From Citrobacter sp. JGM124 (GTDB lineage: Bacteria > Pseudomonadota > Gammaproteobacteria > Enterobacterales > Enterobacteriaceae), in the NCBI RefSeq assembly GCF_018257795.1, contig NZ_JAERJD010000008.1:228165-292164 (forward strand): a stretch of 64,000 nucleotides of DNA. The letters are read 5' to 3'. The position numbers were made by a program, and so were the translations under genes. Under the pieces are notes generated by a model that ran no database searches, was not told the DNA's origin, and was given only the letters and a program-made list of their open reading frames with translations. Below are positions 48,627 through 57,709 of this stretch, one piece after another (position 1 is the first letter of the stretch; each line of letters begins with the position of its first letter).

Positions 48627-49865
48627 ATGGCAAAAGTATCACTGGAAAAAGACAAGATTAAATTCCTGCTGGTTGAAGGCGTGCATCAGAAAGCCGTCGA
48701 TAATCTCCGTGCAGCGGGCTATACCAACATTGAATATCATAAAGGCGCCCTGGACAGTGAGGCATTAAAAGAGGCGATTCGTGATGCACATTTCATTGGT
48801 TTACGTTCCCGCACTCATTTGACCGCAGATATTCTTGCTGCTGCAGAACGTTTGGTGGCTGTCGGTTGCTTCTGTATTGGTACTAACCAGGTCGATCTGG
48901 ATGCAGCGGCTAAACGTGGTGTACCTGTGTTTAATGCGCCTTTCTCGAATACCCGCTCCGTTGCGGAACTGGTTATTGGTGAGCTGTTGTTGTTACTGCG
49001 CGGTATTCCTGAAGCCAATGCTAAAGCCCACCGAGGTATCTGGAATAAACTGGCAGTGGGTTCTTATGAAGCTCGTGGTAAAAAGCTCGGTATCATTGGC
49101 TATGGTCATATTGGTACTCAGCTTGGTATCCTGGCTGAATCTTTGGGGATGCATGTTTTCTTCTATGATATCGAGAGCAAATTGCCGTTGGGGAACGCTA
49201 TCCAGGTACAGCATCTCTCTGATTTGCTGAATATGAGTGATGTCGTCAGTCTCCATGTGCCTGAAAATGCTTCCACTAAAAATATGATGGGGGCATCTCA
49301 GATCGAGATGATGAAACCAGGGGCTTTGTTGATTAATGCCTCACGCGGTACTGTGGTTGATATTCCTGCTTTGTGCGATGCATTATCCCGTAAGCATCTT
49401 GCCGGTGCCGCAATTGATGTGTTCCCAACGGAGCCCGCAACCAACAGTGAACCTTTCAGTTCACCGTTGTGTGAGTTTGATAATGTGCTTCTGACGCCGC
49501 ACATCGGTGGTTCCACTCAGGAAGCACAGGAAAATATTGGCCTGGAAGTTGCCGGGAAACTGGCTAAATATTCCGATAATGGTTCAACTCTGTCTGCGGT
49601 AAACTTCCCGGAAGTTTCTTTGCCATTGCATGGGGGAACCTCCAGTCGTTTGCTGCATATTCATGAAAATCGTCCGGGTGTGATGACGGCACTGAACCAG
49701 ATTTTTGCCGAACAGGGCATCAACATAGCCGCTCAGTATCTACAGACAACGCCGCACATGGGGTATGTGGTTATTGATGTGGACGCGTCTGAAGAAGTCG
49801 CGGAAGGCGCACTGAAACAGATGAAAGCTATTCCGGGCACTATCCGCGCACGTTTGCTTTACTAA
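48627..49865 (+). CDS. serA: D-3-phosphoglycerate dehydrogenase
   Basis: First enzyme of serine biosynthesis, oxidising 3-phosphoglycerate. 412 residues (410 in E. coli). NAD-binding motif LGIIGYGHIGTQLGI, the catalytic arginine region INASRGTVVDI, and catalytic histidine in LLTPHIGGSTQEAQEN. The C-terminal ACT domain starting ENRPGVMTALNQIFAEQGIN binds serine for feedback inhibition. It supplies serine for glycine and one-carbon units handled by gcvTHP and YgfA. Confidence 0.98.
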   Translation: MAKVSLEKDKIKFLLVEGVHQKAVDNLRAAGYTNIEYHKGALDSEALKEAIRDAHFIGLRSRTHLTADILAAAERLVAVGCFCIGTNQVDLDAAAKRGVPVFNAPFSNTRSVAELVIGELLLLLRGIPEANAKAHRGIWNKLAVGSYEARGKKLGIIGYGHIGTQLGILAESLGMHVFFYDIESKLPLGNAIQVQHLSDLLNMSDVVSLHVPENASTKNMMGASQIEMMKPGALLINASRGTVVDIPALCDALSRKHLAGAAIDVFPTEPATNSEPFSSPLCEFDNVLLTPHIGGSTQEAQENIGLEVAGKLAKYSDNGSTLSAVNFPEVSLPLHGGTSSRLLHIHENRPGVMTALNQIFAEQGINIAAQYLQTTPHMGYVVIDVDASEEVAEGALKQMKAIPGTIRARLLY

Positions 49866-49874
49866 AAGACAGCC

Positions 49875-49900
49875 ACGCCTCGGTGCATTAGTCGAGGCGT
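49875..49900. terminator. Terminator between serA and ygfA
   Basis: ACGCCTCG / CGAGGCGT with a 10-nt loop, followed by TATT on the plus strand. It reaches the last base of the convergent ygfA gene. Confidence 0.75.
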
Positions 49901-50487
49901 TATTGCCATTGCCAGAGGCGTGATGGTGTGACGACGGCAGGTAGCGGTATATCCCATGCTTCAACGGGAAGTTCCGGGACCCACTGGCAGTCATGTGCCA
50001 GGCCAACAGGATAAAAATGGTGTTGCTGCCGGTTCTGCATAGTGCGATCGTAAAATCCCCCGCCCATCCCCAGTCGCTGTCCTTCACTGTCAAAAGCAAC
50101 CAACGGTGTGACCAGAACATCCAGCTGACTGACGGGCAGTACCTGCCTGACATCCAGCCTGGGTTCCATAATATTTAGTCTGTTTTTGATTAATGGTGTG
50201 TTTTCGTTATAGCGCAGAAATAGGAGGTTTCCCCTGCTAAAGGGGTGTAAAACCGGTAAATAGACAGCTTTATGGGCTTGCCACAGGGCATGAATCAGAG
50301 GGGCTGTATTCAGTTCGCCGTCAAAAGAGAGAAATAATGCCAGATTTTTTGCCTGAATAACTTGCGGCAAGGCCATCATGCGTTGAGCGGCAAGTCGGGC
50401 GGAACATGCTTGTTCATCCGCTGACAGCGCGCGGCGTGACTGTCGCACAATTTGGCGAAGTTCAGTACGAGATTTACAGTGAGTCAT
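49900..50487 (-). CDS. ygfA: 5-formyltetrahydrofolate cyclo-ligase
   Basis: Converts 5-formyl-THF to 5,10-methenyl-THF using ATP. 195 residues. Family motifs are LRQIVRQSRRALSADEQ, LFLSFDGELNTAPLIHALW, and the C-terminal TPLVAFDSEGQRLGMGGGFY then DRTM. It lies just after the 6S RNA gene on the same strand. The ssrS-ygfA tandem is conserved, and 6S RNA and ygfA share a transcript in E. coli. In E. coli the gene is linked to persister formation. Confidence 0.95.
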   Translation of the reverse strand: MTHCKSRTELRQIVRQSRRALSADEQACSARLAAQRMMALPQVIQAKNLALFLSFDGELNTAPLIHALWQAHKAVYLPVLHPFSRGNLLFLRYNENTPLIKNRLNIMEPRLDVRQVLPVSQLDVLVTPLVAFDSEGQRLGMGGGFYDRTMQNRQQHHFYPVGLAHDCQWVPELPVEAWDIPLPAVVTPSRLWQWQ

Positions 50488-50512
50488 AGGCAGAATGCCT
50501 GTTCAAAGAGGG

Positions 50513-50696
50513 GGGTTCTCCAAGATGCCGCTGCAGGCTGTAACCCTTGAACCCTTGGTTCAAGGTGAACATGTCGTCACAGTCTTCAGGCTTCTCGGAC
50601 GAACCGAGCATGCACACCGACCATGGAGCGCCACATTCTGTTGGTATGAAATATCGGCTCAGGGGACTGGCCCGCTTGCAAACATCTCAGAGAAAT
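50513..50696 (-). ncRNA. ssrS: 6S RNA
   Basis: A 184-nt RNA read leftward, the same length as E. coli 6S RNA. The 5' end reads ATTTCTCTGAGATGTTTGCA, followed by the conserved GCGGGCCAGTCCCCTGAGCC. The other strand of the closing stem carries TTCACCTTGAACCAAGGGTT and ends near GGAGAACCC. The long stem with a central bulge mimics an open promoter and sequesters sigma-70 RNA polymerase in stationary phase. Context zapA-ssrS-ygfA is as in E. coli. The 3' end is by analogy. Confidence 0.96.
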
Positions 50697-50734
50697 TCTA
50701 TCTGTTACTGAGCAGTATAATCGACTTTTACGCG

Positions 50735-51064
50735 TTATTCAAACGCTGGAGTCTGACGATCTGCCGGACGGCCTTGTTCCAGTAAGGCCCGTTCAATTGT
50801 TTGTTGCAGCATGCGGATACGTTCTTCCATATTCGCGGCATAGTCACGAGTTTTGGCTTTTTCCTGCGCCAGTTCATAACAAATATTAAGTGCTGCAATA
50901 AACACTAACTGCTCTGTGTTCGTCACTCTGGTACGAACTTTTAAATCTTGTAAACGCTGACTCAGTTCTTCCGCAGCCTGATTCAGCGCATCCTGCTGTT
51001 CCGGTGGGCAATTAACGCGTAATGAACGACCGAAAATTTGAATATCGACTGGTTGTGCAGACAT
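50735..51064 (-). CDS. zapA: Cell division protein ZapA
   Basis: FtsZ-ring-associated protein that bundles FtsZ filaments. 109 residues, as in E. coli. The N-terminal globular part is [21 protein letters not shown] central helix includes [19 protein letters not shown], and a long coiled-coil tail includes [20 protein letters not shown]. It is immediately upstream of ssrS. Confidence 0.96.
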   Translation of the reverse strand: MSAQPVDIQIFGRSLRVNCPPEQQDALNQAAEELSQRLQDLKVRTRVTNTEQLVFIAALNICYELAQEKAKTRDYAANMEERIRMLQQTIERALLEQGRPADRQTPAFE

Positions 51065-51231
51065 GCTACCTTCCTGCTGTTGACTCGCCCGCCTTAACGT
51101 TATGGGTCTCCAATAACGTAAGGGGCGTCACTATAGCCACCCTAATATTAAGATACAAGCCCTTTTCTGGTATCTGGAGGGGTCCAAGTGGTAGCATAAC
51201 ACACTCCTCCTGCTAACGACGATGAATGCGC

Positions 51232-51813
51232 ATGTCTATACAAAATGCAATGCCTGCCTATGATGCGGTTGGCCAGTTACTCAATGAACAAGGTGTCGGG
51301 CTAACCCCGGCAGAAATGCACGGTTTAATCACTGGAATGTTGTGCGGTGGTAACAATAGTGAAAGCAACTGGCAAACCCTGCTTCATGATTTAACCAACG
51401 AAGGCCTGGCGTTTAGCAAAAACCTGGCTGATGCCTTACGAGAAATGCAGGGTGCAATTGCTGATGCACTGGAAGACGATGGTTTCCTGTTTCAGCTCTA
51501 CCTCCCTGATGATGAAACCGCTACCGTGTTTGACCGGGCAGATGCACTTTCTGGCTGGGTTAACCATTTTTTACTCGGGTTGGGCGTGACACAGCCTAAA
51601 CTGGATAAAGTGACGGGTGAAACTGGCGAAGCGATTGACGATTTACGTAATATCGCCCAACTGGGTTATGACGAAGATGACGACCAGGAAGAGCTGGAAA
51701 TGTCTCTGGAAGAAATTATTGAGTACGTTCGTGTTGCAGCTTTACTGTGCCATGATAGTTTTACCCGTACCCAGCCTGTTGCACCAGAAACCAACAAACC
51801 CACACTTCATTAA
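51232..51813 (+). CDS. ygfB: YgfB family (UPF0149) protein
   Basis: 193-residue helical protein. It starts [17 protein letters not shown] and has the conserved [46 protein letters not shown] and [20 protein letters not shown]. An in-frame ATG two codons upstream is possible, but MSIQN is the conserved terminus. A homologue in Pseudomonas regulates ampDh3 expression; the enterobacterial role is unclear. First gene of ygfB-pepP-ubiH-ubiI. Confidence 0.95.
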   Translation: MSIQNAMPAYDAVGQLLNEQGVGLTPAEMHGLITGMLCGGNNSESNWQTLLHDLTNEGLAFSKNLADALREMQGAIADALEDDGFLFQLYLPDDETATVFDRADALSGWVNHFLLGLGVTQPKLDKVTGETGEAIDDLRNIAQLGYDEDDDQEELEMSLEEIIEYVRVAALLCHDSFTRTQPVAPETNKPTLH

Positions 51814-51836
51814 TCAAAAAAATTTCAGGGGGAGTG

Positions 51837-53153
51837 ATGAAACAGCAGCTTGAATTTCACCGTCGTCGTCAGGCTTTATTGGCCAAAATGGCCCCGGCAA
51901 GTGCCGCTATTGTTTTTTCGGCACCTGAAGCAACGCGTAATGCTGATAGTGAATATCCCTATCGTCAGAGCAGTGATTTTTGGTATTTAACCGGTTTCAA
52001 TGAACCAGAAGCGGTACTGGTGCTGATTAAGAGCGATGTGACGCACAGTCATACCGTACTTTTTAATCGCGTACGGGATAAAAACGCAGAGATCTGGTTT
52101 GGTCGTCGCCTTGGGCAGGATGCCGCCCCTAAAAAACTGGGGGTGGACAGAGCACTGGCATTTAATGAGATCGACGAACAGCTCTACCAATTGCTGAATG
52201 GACTGAATGTGGTGTACCACGCTCAGGGTGAGTACGATTATGCGGATAGCATTGTGTTTGCTGCCCTGGATAAGCTGCGCCGTGGCAGCCGCAAAAATCT
52301 TAAGGCTCCAGATACCTTGATTGACTGGCGCCCCGTCTTGCATGAAATGCGCCTGTTCAAATCGGAAGAGGAGTGCGCAATACTCCGTCGTGCGGGCGAA
52401 ATCACCTCTCTGGCCCATACCCGCGCAATGGAAGTTTGTCGCCCGGGCATGTTTGAGTACCAGCTGGAAGGGGAAATTCACCACGAATTTAACCGCCATG
52501 GTGCCCGTTATCCATCCTACAATACCATTGTCGGTAGTGGGGAAAATGGCTGTATTCTGCATTACACTGAAAATGAAAGTAAAATGCAGAGCGGAGATTT
52601 AGTCCTTATTGATGCGGGGTGTGAATACCAAGGATATGCCGGGGATATCACCCGTACTTTTCCCGTCAATGGCAAATTTAGTGCTCCCCAGCGTGCCATT
52701 TATGACATTGTGCTGGAGTCTCTTGATACAGCACATGCGCTATATCGCCCAGGCACGACGATTCAGGATGTCACCGCACAGGTTGTGCACATTATGGTCA
52801 CGGGGTTGGTTAAACTGGGTTTGCTGCAAGGGGATGTGGATACTCTGATTGCCGAAAAAGCATATCAGCCATTTTTTATGCACAGCCTGAGTCACTGGCT
52901 GGGACTGGATGTGCATGATGTGGGTTTTTATGGCCCTGAACGGTCACGTGTCCTGGAGCCGGGTATGGTTCTGACGATTGAACCTGGACTCTATATTGCC
53001 CCCGATGCTGATGTCCCAGCGGAATACCGTGGGATTGGGATCCGCATTGAAGACGATATCCTGATAACTGAAAACGGTAGTGAGAATTTAACCGCCGGTG
53101 TTGTGAAGTCCGCTGATGATATTGAAGCATTGATGGCCGCGGCACGGCAGTGA
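51837..53153 (+). CDS. pepP: Xaa-Pro aminopeptidase P
   Basis: Dimanganese 'pita-bread' exopeptidase removing N-terminal residues before proline. 438 residues. Metal ligands are visible in LVLIDAGCEYQGYAGDITRT (two Asp), HSLSHWLGLDVHDVGFY (His), MVLTIEPGLYIA (Glu) and GIGIRIEDDILI (Glu). The N-terminal domain contains FHRRRQALLAKMAPASA and SDFWYLTGFNEPEAVLVL. Start at the ATG behind AGGGGGA rather than the adjacent in-frame GTG at 51834. 23 bp after ygfB. Confidence 0.97.
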   Translation: MKQQLEFHRRRQALLAKMAPASAAIVFSAPEATRNADSEYPYRQSSDFWYLTGFNEPEAVLVLIKSDVTHSHTVLFNRVRDKNAEIWFGRRLGQDAAPKKLGVDRALAFNEIDEQLYQLLNGLNVVYHAQGEYDYADSIVFAALDKLRRGSRKNLKAPDTLIDWRPVLHEMRLFKSEEECAILRRAGEITSLAHTRAMEVCRPGMFEYQLEGEIHHEFNRHGARYPSYNTIVGSGENGCILHYTENESKMQSGDLVLIDAGCEYQGYAGDITRTFPVNGKFSAPQRAIYDIVLESLDTAHALYRPGTTIQDVTAQVVHIMVTGLVKLGLLQGDVDTLIAEKAYQPFFMHSLSHWLGLDVHDVGFYGPERSRVLEPGMVLTIEPGLYIAPDADVPAEYRGIGIRIEDDILITENGSENLTAGVVKSADDIEALMAAARQ

Positions 53154-53163
53154 AGAGCATCCT

Positions 53164-54345
53164 ATGAGCAGCATCATTATTGTAGGGGGAGGGATGACAG
53201 GCGCCACACTGGCACTGGCTATCTCCCGGCTAACACAGGGGAAACTCACGGTTCATTTAATTGAAGCCGTGAGCCCTGACAACACGTCTCATCCAGGCTT
53301 TGATGCCCGGGCTATCGCTCTGGCTCAGGGTACCTGTCAGCAGCTCACGCGTATTGGTATTTGGCCTGCTATTGCTGATTGTGCGACCGCTATTCGCACG
53401 GTGCATGTGAGCGAGCGTGGCCATGCCAGCTTCGTCACGCTGGAGGCCGAGGACTATCATATCCCGGCGCTTGGGCAGGTAGTCGAGCTGCATGATGTTG
53501 GCCAGCGCTTGTTTGCCTTGTTGCAAAAAGCACCTGGGGTCATCTTGCACTGCCCGCAACGTGTCACCGCTTTTCAGCGTGAGCAGGACAGCGTGAATGT
53601 CACTCTGAGTGATGGAACCCGGCTTGAAGGCAGTTTACTGGTTGCAGCGGATGGTTCCCGTTCCTCTTTGGCGGCACAATGCGGCATCGTCTGGCAATCT
53701 CATAATTACCAGCAAGTGGCTGTCATTGCCAATGTTACCACCTCGAGCCCGCATCATGGACGCGCTTTTGAACGTTTTACGCCACATGGCCCATTGGCGA
53801 TGCTGCCCATGTCCGACAGGCGCTGTTCACTGGTCTGGAGCCATGCTCAGGATGCCAGTGAACAGGTTGCAAGCTGGAGCGATAGCGAGTTCTGTCAACA
53901 CTTGCAGCAAGAGTTTGGCTGGCGTTTAGGGCGAATTACTCATGTTGGGAAGCGTCATCACTACCCACTGGCGTTGACCACGGCCGAGCAAACTATTTCC
54001 CATCGCCTGGTATTAGCAGGAAATGCGGCACAAACGTTACACCCTATTGCCGGGCAGGGGTTTAATCTTGCCTTGCGGGATGTGATGTCACTGGCAGAGA
54101 ATCTTTCTCAGGCCTGGCATCAACAACAGGATCCGGGCAGTTATCCGGTACTGGCTGCCTATCAGCAACAACGGTCGGCAGACAGAGGAATGACCATCGG
54201 TATGACAGACAGTCTGGTTCATTTGTTTGCCAATGACTGGTCTCCTTTAGTGGTGGGGCGAAATCTGGGCCTGTTGGCGATGGAATATTTTACTCCAGCA
54301 CGTGATGTGCTGGCTCAGCGCACGCTAGGTTGGGTTGCGCGTTAA
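53164..54345 (+). CDS. ubiH: 2-octaprenyl-6-methoxyphenol hydroxylase (ubiquinone biosynthesis)
   Basis: FAD-dependent monooxygenase of aerobic ubiquinone synthesis. 393 residues (392 in E. coli). FAD-binding dinucleotide motif IIVGGGMTGATLALAIS, the mid-domain LLVAADGSRSSLAAQCGI (DG motif), and the second FAD motif AGNAAQTLHPIAGQGFNLAL. It lies 10 bp after pepP and 12 bp before ubiI in one operon, the conserved enterobacterial arrangement. Confidence 0.97.
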   Translation: MSSIIIVGGGMTGATLALAISRLTQGKLTVHLIEAVSPDNTSHPGFDARAIALAQGTCQQLTRIGIWPAIADCATAIRTVHVSERGHASFVTLEAEDYHIPALGQVVELHDVGQRLFALLQKAPGVILHCPQRVTAFQREQDSVNVTLSDGTRLEGSLLVAADGSRSSLAAQCGIVWQSHNYQQVAVIANVTTSSPHHGRAFERFTPHGPLAMLPMSDRRCSLVWSHAQDASEQVASWSDSEFCQHLQQEFGWRLGRITHVGKRHHYPLALTTAEQTISHRLVLAGNAAQTLHPIAGQGFNLALRDVMSLAENLSQAWHQQQDPGSYPVLAAYQQQRSADRGMTIGMTDSLVHLFANDWSPLVVGRNLGLLAMEYFTPARDVLAQRTLGWVAR

Positions 54346-54357
54346 AGGAGAGTCAAT

Positions 54358-55557
54358 TTGCAAAGCGTTGATGTGGCGATTGTCGGTGGTGGCATGGTCG
54401 GGCTCGCGGTGGCCTGTGGCCTTCAGGGTAGCGGGTTGCGAGTTGCGGTACTGGAAAACCGTATTCCTGAACCTCTGCCTATGGATGCTGCCCCAGGATT
54501 ACGTGTATCCGCTATCAATGCGGCCAGTGAAAAACTCCTTACCCATTTGGGAGCCTGGCAAAACATCGCCATGCGAGCCAGTTGCTACCATGGTATGGAA
54601 GTTTGGGATCAGGACAGCTTCGGGCGAATTGATTTTCATGATAGAAGCCTCGGTTTCAGCCACTTGGGGCATATCGTTGAAAATGCCGTTATTCATTCAG
54701 CATTATGGCAGCGTGCCGAGCAATGTTCTGATGTGACACTACTTGCCCCGGCTGAAATTCAGCAAGTTGCCTGGGGTGAGAACGAGGCTTTTCTGACCCT
54801 GAAAGAGGGTGATATGTTAACCGCACGGTTGGTCGTTGGCGCGGATGGAGCCCACTCATGGCTGCGGAACAAGGCTGATATTCCACTCACCTTCTGGGAT
54901 TATAATCACCATGCCATAGTGGCGACCATTCGTACCGCCGAACCGCATCAGGCTGTTGCCCGCCAGGTGTTTCATGGTAACGGCATTCTGGCTTTTCTTC
55001 CCCTGAGTGATCCGCATCTTTGTTCCATTGTTTGGTCATTGTCCCCTTTTGATGCACAGGACATGCATACCGCAAGCGATGAGGTATTTAACCGGGCTCT
55101 TTCTGCTGCGTTTGATTTCCAGCTGGGGCTATGTCAGGTGGAAAGTGAGCGTCAGGTCTTTCCATTAACGGGACGCTATGCACGCAGTTTTGCAGCACAT
55201 CGTCTGGCATTGGTTGGCGATGCTGCACATACCATTCATCCTTTAGCCGGGCAGGGGGTGAATCTGGGCTTTATGGATGCCGCTGAACTGGTGTCCGAAC
55301 TGCGTCGCCTGCACAGAGAAGGTAAAGACATTGGGCAGCATCTCTATTTACGGCGCTATGAACGGAGCCGTAAGCATAGTGCCGCAGTAATGCTTGCCAG
55401 CATGCAGGGTTTCCGTGAACTGTTTGCCGGTAACCATCCCGCGAAAAAGTTAGTGCGGGATATTGGGCTTAAGCTGGCGGATACTTTACCGGGTATGAAG
55501 CCTAAACTGATCCGACAAGCAATGGGATTGGACGACCTGCCAGCCTGGTTACGCTGA
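54358..55557 (+). CDS. ubiI: 2-octaprenylphenol hydroxylase (ubiquinone biosynthesis)
   Basis: FAD monooxygenase catalysing the C5 hydroxylation step of ubiquinone synthesis; formerly VisC. 399 residues. It starts at a TTG (MQSVDVAIVGGGMVGLAVAC, the E. coli terminus) behind an AAAGGAGAG site just after the ubiH stop. Motifs are VVGADGAHSWLRNKADI and LVGDAAHTIHPLAGQGVNLG. Paralogue of the preceding ubiH. A clear terminator follows. Confidence 0.96.
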   Translation: MQSVDVAIVGGGMVGLAVACGLQGSGLRVAVLENRIPEPLPMDAAPGLRVSAINAASEKLLTHLGAWQNIAMRASCYHGMEVWDQDSFGRIDFHDRSLGFSHLGHIVENAVIHSALWQRAEQCSDVTLLAPAEIQQVAWGENEAFLTLKEGDMLTARLVVGADGAHSWLRNKADIPLTFWDYNHHAIVATIRTAEPHQAVARQVFHGNGILAFLPLSDPHLCSIVWSLSPFDAQDMHTASDEVFNRALSAAFDFQLGLCQVESERQVFPLTGRYARSFAAHRLALVGDAAHTIHPLAGQGVNLGFMDAAELVSELRRLHREGKDIGQHLYLRRYERSRKHSAAVMLASMQGFRELFAGNHPAKKLVRDIGLKLADTLPGMKPKLIRQAMGLDDLPAWLR

Positions 55558-55591
55558 TTCCTGATTACAGATATCCGTAAATCATTTCATC

Positions 55592-55625
55592 ACACCCTTT
55601 CAGATTTCCTGAAAGGGTGTTTTTT
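55592..55625 (+). terminator. ubiI terminator
   Basis: ACACCCTTTCAG / CTGAAAGGGTGT, a 12-bp perfect stem with a 5-nt loop, followed by TTTTT. 34 bp after the ubiI stop. Confidence 0.93.
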
Positions 55626-55641
55626 CTTCGTTTGAAATATT

Positions 55642-55863
55642 CTAATCCTTGGTAAAGTTTCGCATTATATTTTCTAATCTGATGGTTTTGGGATGAGAGT
55701 TTTTTCATTTATGAAAAAGTAATAAATGTAAAGTTCATCACGTTATTCAATCTCAATAATCATTTTTATGTGACGAATATCTCAATTTACCCCATGAGAA
55801 CACCAGACATTGTTTTTTCTGATTTGACAATAAGCTAATGCAAAAGCCATTTTAGCTTATAGT
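55642..55863 (+). promoter_or_regulatory. gcvTHP control region with three CTAAT boxes
   Basis: CTAAT pentamers occur at 55642-55646, 55674-55678 and 55835-55839. CTAAT is the core of GcvA sites in E. coli, where three sites lie far upstream (two adjacent) and near the -35 of gcvT. A TATAGT at 55858-55863 may be the -10, placing the boxes at roughly -228, -196 and -35. A small inverted repeat AAGCTAA / TTAGCTT overlaps the last box. Lrp would also be expected to act on this AT-rich region. Confidence 0.5.
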
Positions 55864-55999
55864 TTCGCTGGTTATTCGGTGATAACTTCAACAAAGAATG
55901 GTGTTTGCAGCGCTGCCTTAACAGTGGCTGGTGCGGGTTTTATCTGGCGGTTGCAGGCGCTTATATTGCTTTCCGACCGATGGGTTAAAAGAGGAAAAA

Positions 56000-57097
56000 A
56001 TGACTCAACAAACCCCCTTATTTGAACAGCATCAGCAATGTGGTGCGCGTATGGTTGATTTCCATGGCTGGATGATGCCATTGCATTATGGCTCCCAGCT
56101 TGATGAACACCATGCCGTCCGTACTGATGCCGGTATGTTTGATGTTTCTCACATGACTATCGTTGATCTTCATGGTAGCCGGGCTCAGGAATTTTTACGT
56201 TACCTGGTCGCCAATGATGTCGCGAAACTCACTCAGCCAGGAAAAGCGCTCTATACCGGAATGCTCAATGCATCCGGCGGTGTGATTGATGACTTGATCA
56301 TCTATTTCCTGGGAACTGACTATTTTCGCCTGGTGGTGAACTCTGCCACGCGTGAGAAAGATCTCGCCTGGATACGTCAACAAGCTGAACCCTTTGCGGT
56401 TTCTCTGTCTGTACGGGATGACCTCGCCTTGATTGCTGTTCAGGGGCCGAATGCAAAAGCCAGGGTTGCGACACTACTCAGTGATCAACAGCGTCAGACC
56501 GTTACAGGTATGAAGCCATTCTTTGGTGTTCAGGCGGGTGACTTGTTTATCGCCACGACCGGTTACACCGGCGAAGAGGGCTATGAAATTGCCCTTGCCA
56601 ATGATCAGGCGGCGGATTTCTGGCAACGGTTACTGGCCGCCGGTGTTACACCTTGCGGATTAGGCGCGCGTGATACCTTGCGCCTTGAAGCAGGAATGAA
56701 TTTATACGGCCAGGAGATGGATGAAGAGACATCGCCACTGGTTGCGAACATGGGGTGGACTGTTGCCTGGCAACCTGAAGATCGTGATTTCATTGGTCGC
56801 GAGGCACTGGAGGCACAGCGTTCAACGGTAGAAGAAAAACTCGTGGGCCTGGTACTGGAAGACAAAGGAGTCCTGCGTAGTGGGTTACTTGTTCGCTTTA
56901 CTGATGCGGCCGGTCACCTTTATGAAGGCAAAATCACCAGCGGCAGTTTCTCCCCTACACTCGGCTACAGTATCGCCCTCGCGCGGGTCCCAAAAAATAT
57001 TGGTGATACGGCGATTGTTGAGATACGCAAGCGTGAGCTACCTGTTAAGGTCACCAAGCCTGTTTTTGTACGGGCGGGTGAACCAGTGCCATTTTAA
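56000..57097 (+). CDS. gcvT: Glycine cleavage system aminomethyltransferase (T protein)
   Basis: Transfers the aminomethyl carbon from the H protein to tetrahydrofolate, releasing ammonia. 365 residues from [20 protein letters not shown]. Motifs are [45 protein letters not shown] and [20 protein letters not shown]. The start at 56000 follows GAGGAAAAAA. An in-frame codon at 55931 is not conserved. First gene of gcvTHP. Confidence 0.97.
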   Translation: MTQQTPLFEQHQQCGARMVDFHGWMMPLHYGSQLDEHHAVRTDAGMFDVSHMTIVDLHGSRAQEFLRYLVANDVAKLTQPGKALYTGMLNASGGVIDDLIIYFLGTDYFRLVVNSATREKDLAWIRQQAEPFAVSLSVRDDLALIAVQGPNAKARVATLLSDQQRQTVTGMKPFFGVQAGDLFIATTGYTGEEGYEIALANDQAADFWQRLLAAGVTPCGLGARDTLRLEAGMNLYGQEMDEETSPLVANMGWTVAWQPEDRDFIGREALEAQRSTVEEKLVGLVLEDKGVLRSGLLVRFTDAAGHLYEGKITSGSFSPTLGYSIALARVPKNIGDTAIVEIRKRELPVKVTKPVFVRAGEPVPF

Positions 57098-57127
57098 TCG
57101 ATTGCGATATGATGTCAGGAGAAAACA

Positions 57128-57517
57128 ATGAGCAATGTGCCGAATGAATTAAAATATACCAAAGAGCATGAGTGGTTGCGTGAAGAATCTGACGGTATTT
57201 TTACTGTAGGTATTACACAGCACGCCCAGGAATTACTGGGTGATATGGTCTTCATTGATTTACCGGAGGTAGGAACCCAGGTCAGCCAGGGAGACGACTG
57301 CTCCGTCGCTGAGTCAGTAAAAGCAGCTTCAGATATTTATGCGCCCATTAGCGGTGAGATTGTTGAAGTTAACCAGGCACTGGAAGATTCGCCAGAACTC
57401 GTTAACAACGAACCTTATGGAGATGGCTGGATTTTTAAAATCAAAGCCAGCGATGCAGCCGAACTGGAAGCATTGCTTATTGCTTCTGCTTATGAGGCTT
57501 TGCTGGAAGACGAGTAA
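57128..57517 (+). CDS. gcvH: Glycine cleavage system H protein
   Basis: Lipoyl carrier protein of 129 residues, as in E. coli. The lipoylated lysine is in [20 protein letters not shown]. It starts [20 protein letters not shown], and the C-terminus includes [14 protein letters not shown]. It shuttles the aminomethyl group between the P and T proteins. 30 bp after gcvT. Confidence 0.98.
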   Translation: MSNVPNELKYTKEHEWLREESDGIFTVGITQHAQELLGDMVFIDLPEVGTQVSQGDDCSVAESVKAASDIYAPISGEIVEVNQALEDSPELVNNEPYGDGWIFKIKASDAAELEALLIASAYEALLEDE

Positions 57518-57558
57518 CTTAGCTCAGATGGAACACGTGGGTGTTCCCGCCCAGAAGC

Positions 57559-57588
57559 ACTGGCTCTGGAAGCACAGAGCCAGTTTCT
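57559..57588 (+). terminator. Hairpin between gcvH and gcvP (possible attenuator)
   Basis: ACTGGCTCTG / CAGAGCCAGT with a 6-nt loop, followed by TTTCT. It lies within the 192-bp gcvH-gcvP gap. It may lower gcvP transcription or protect the upstream mRNA. Confidence 0.55.
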
Positions 57589-57709
57589 GATGCGTTACAT
57601 GTCATAGTTCAGGCAGCAGGGCATTCTCTGTGTTGTGGCCTTCCTGCAACTTGAACTATCCGGTGTTTATCTCCTTTCAAAAATTCGCCTGTTTCAGGAA
57701 CTGCTGCCC

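Noticed and set aside
55626..55999. A glycine riboswitch before gcvT
   Set aside because: The region is AT-rich and lacks the tandem aptamer consensus; protein control by GcvA/Lrp is the known enterobacterial mode.
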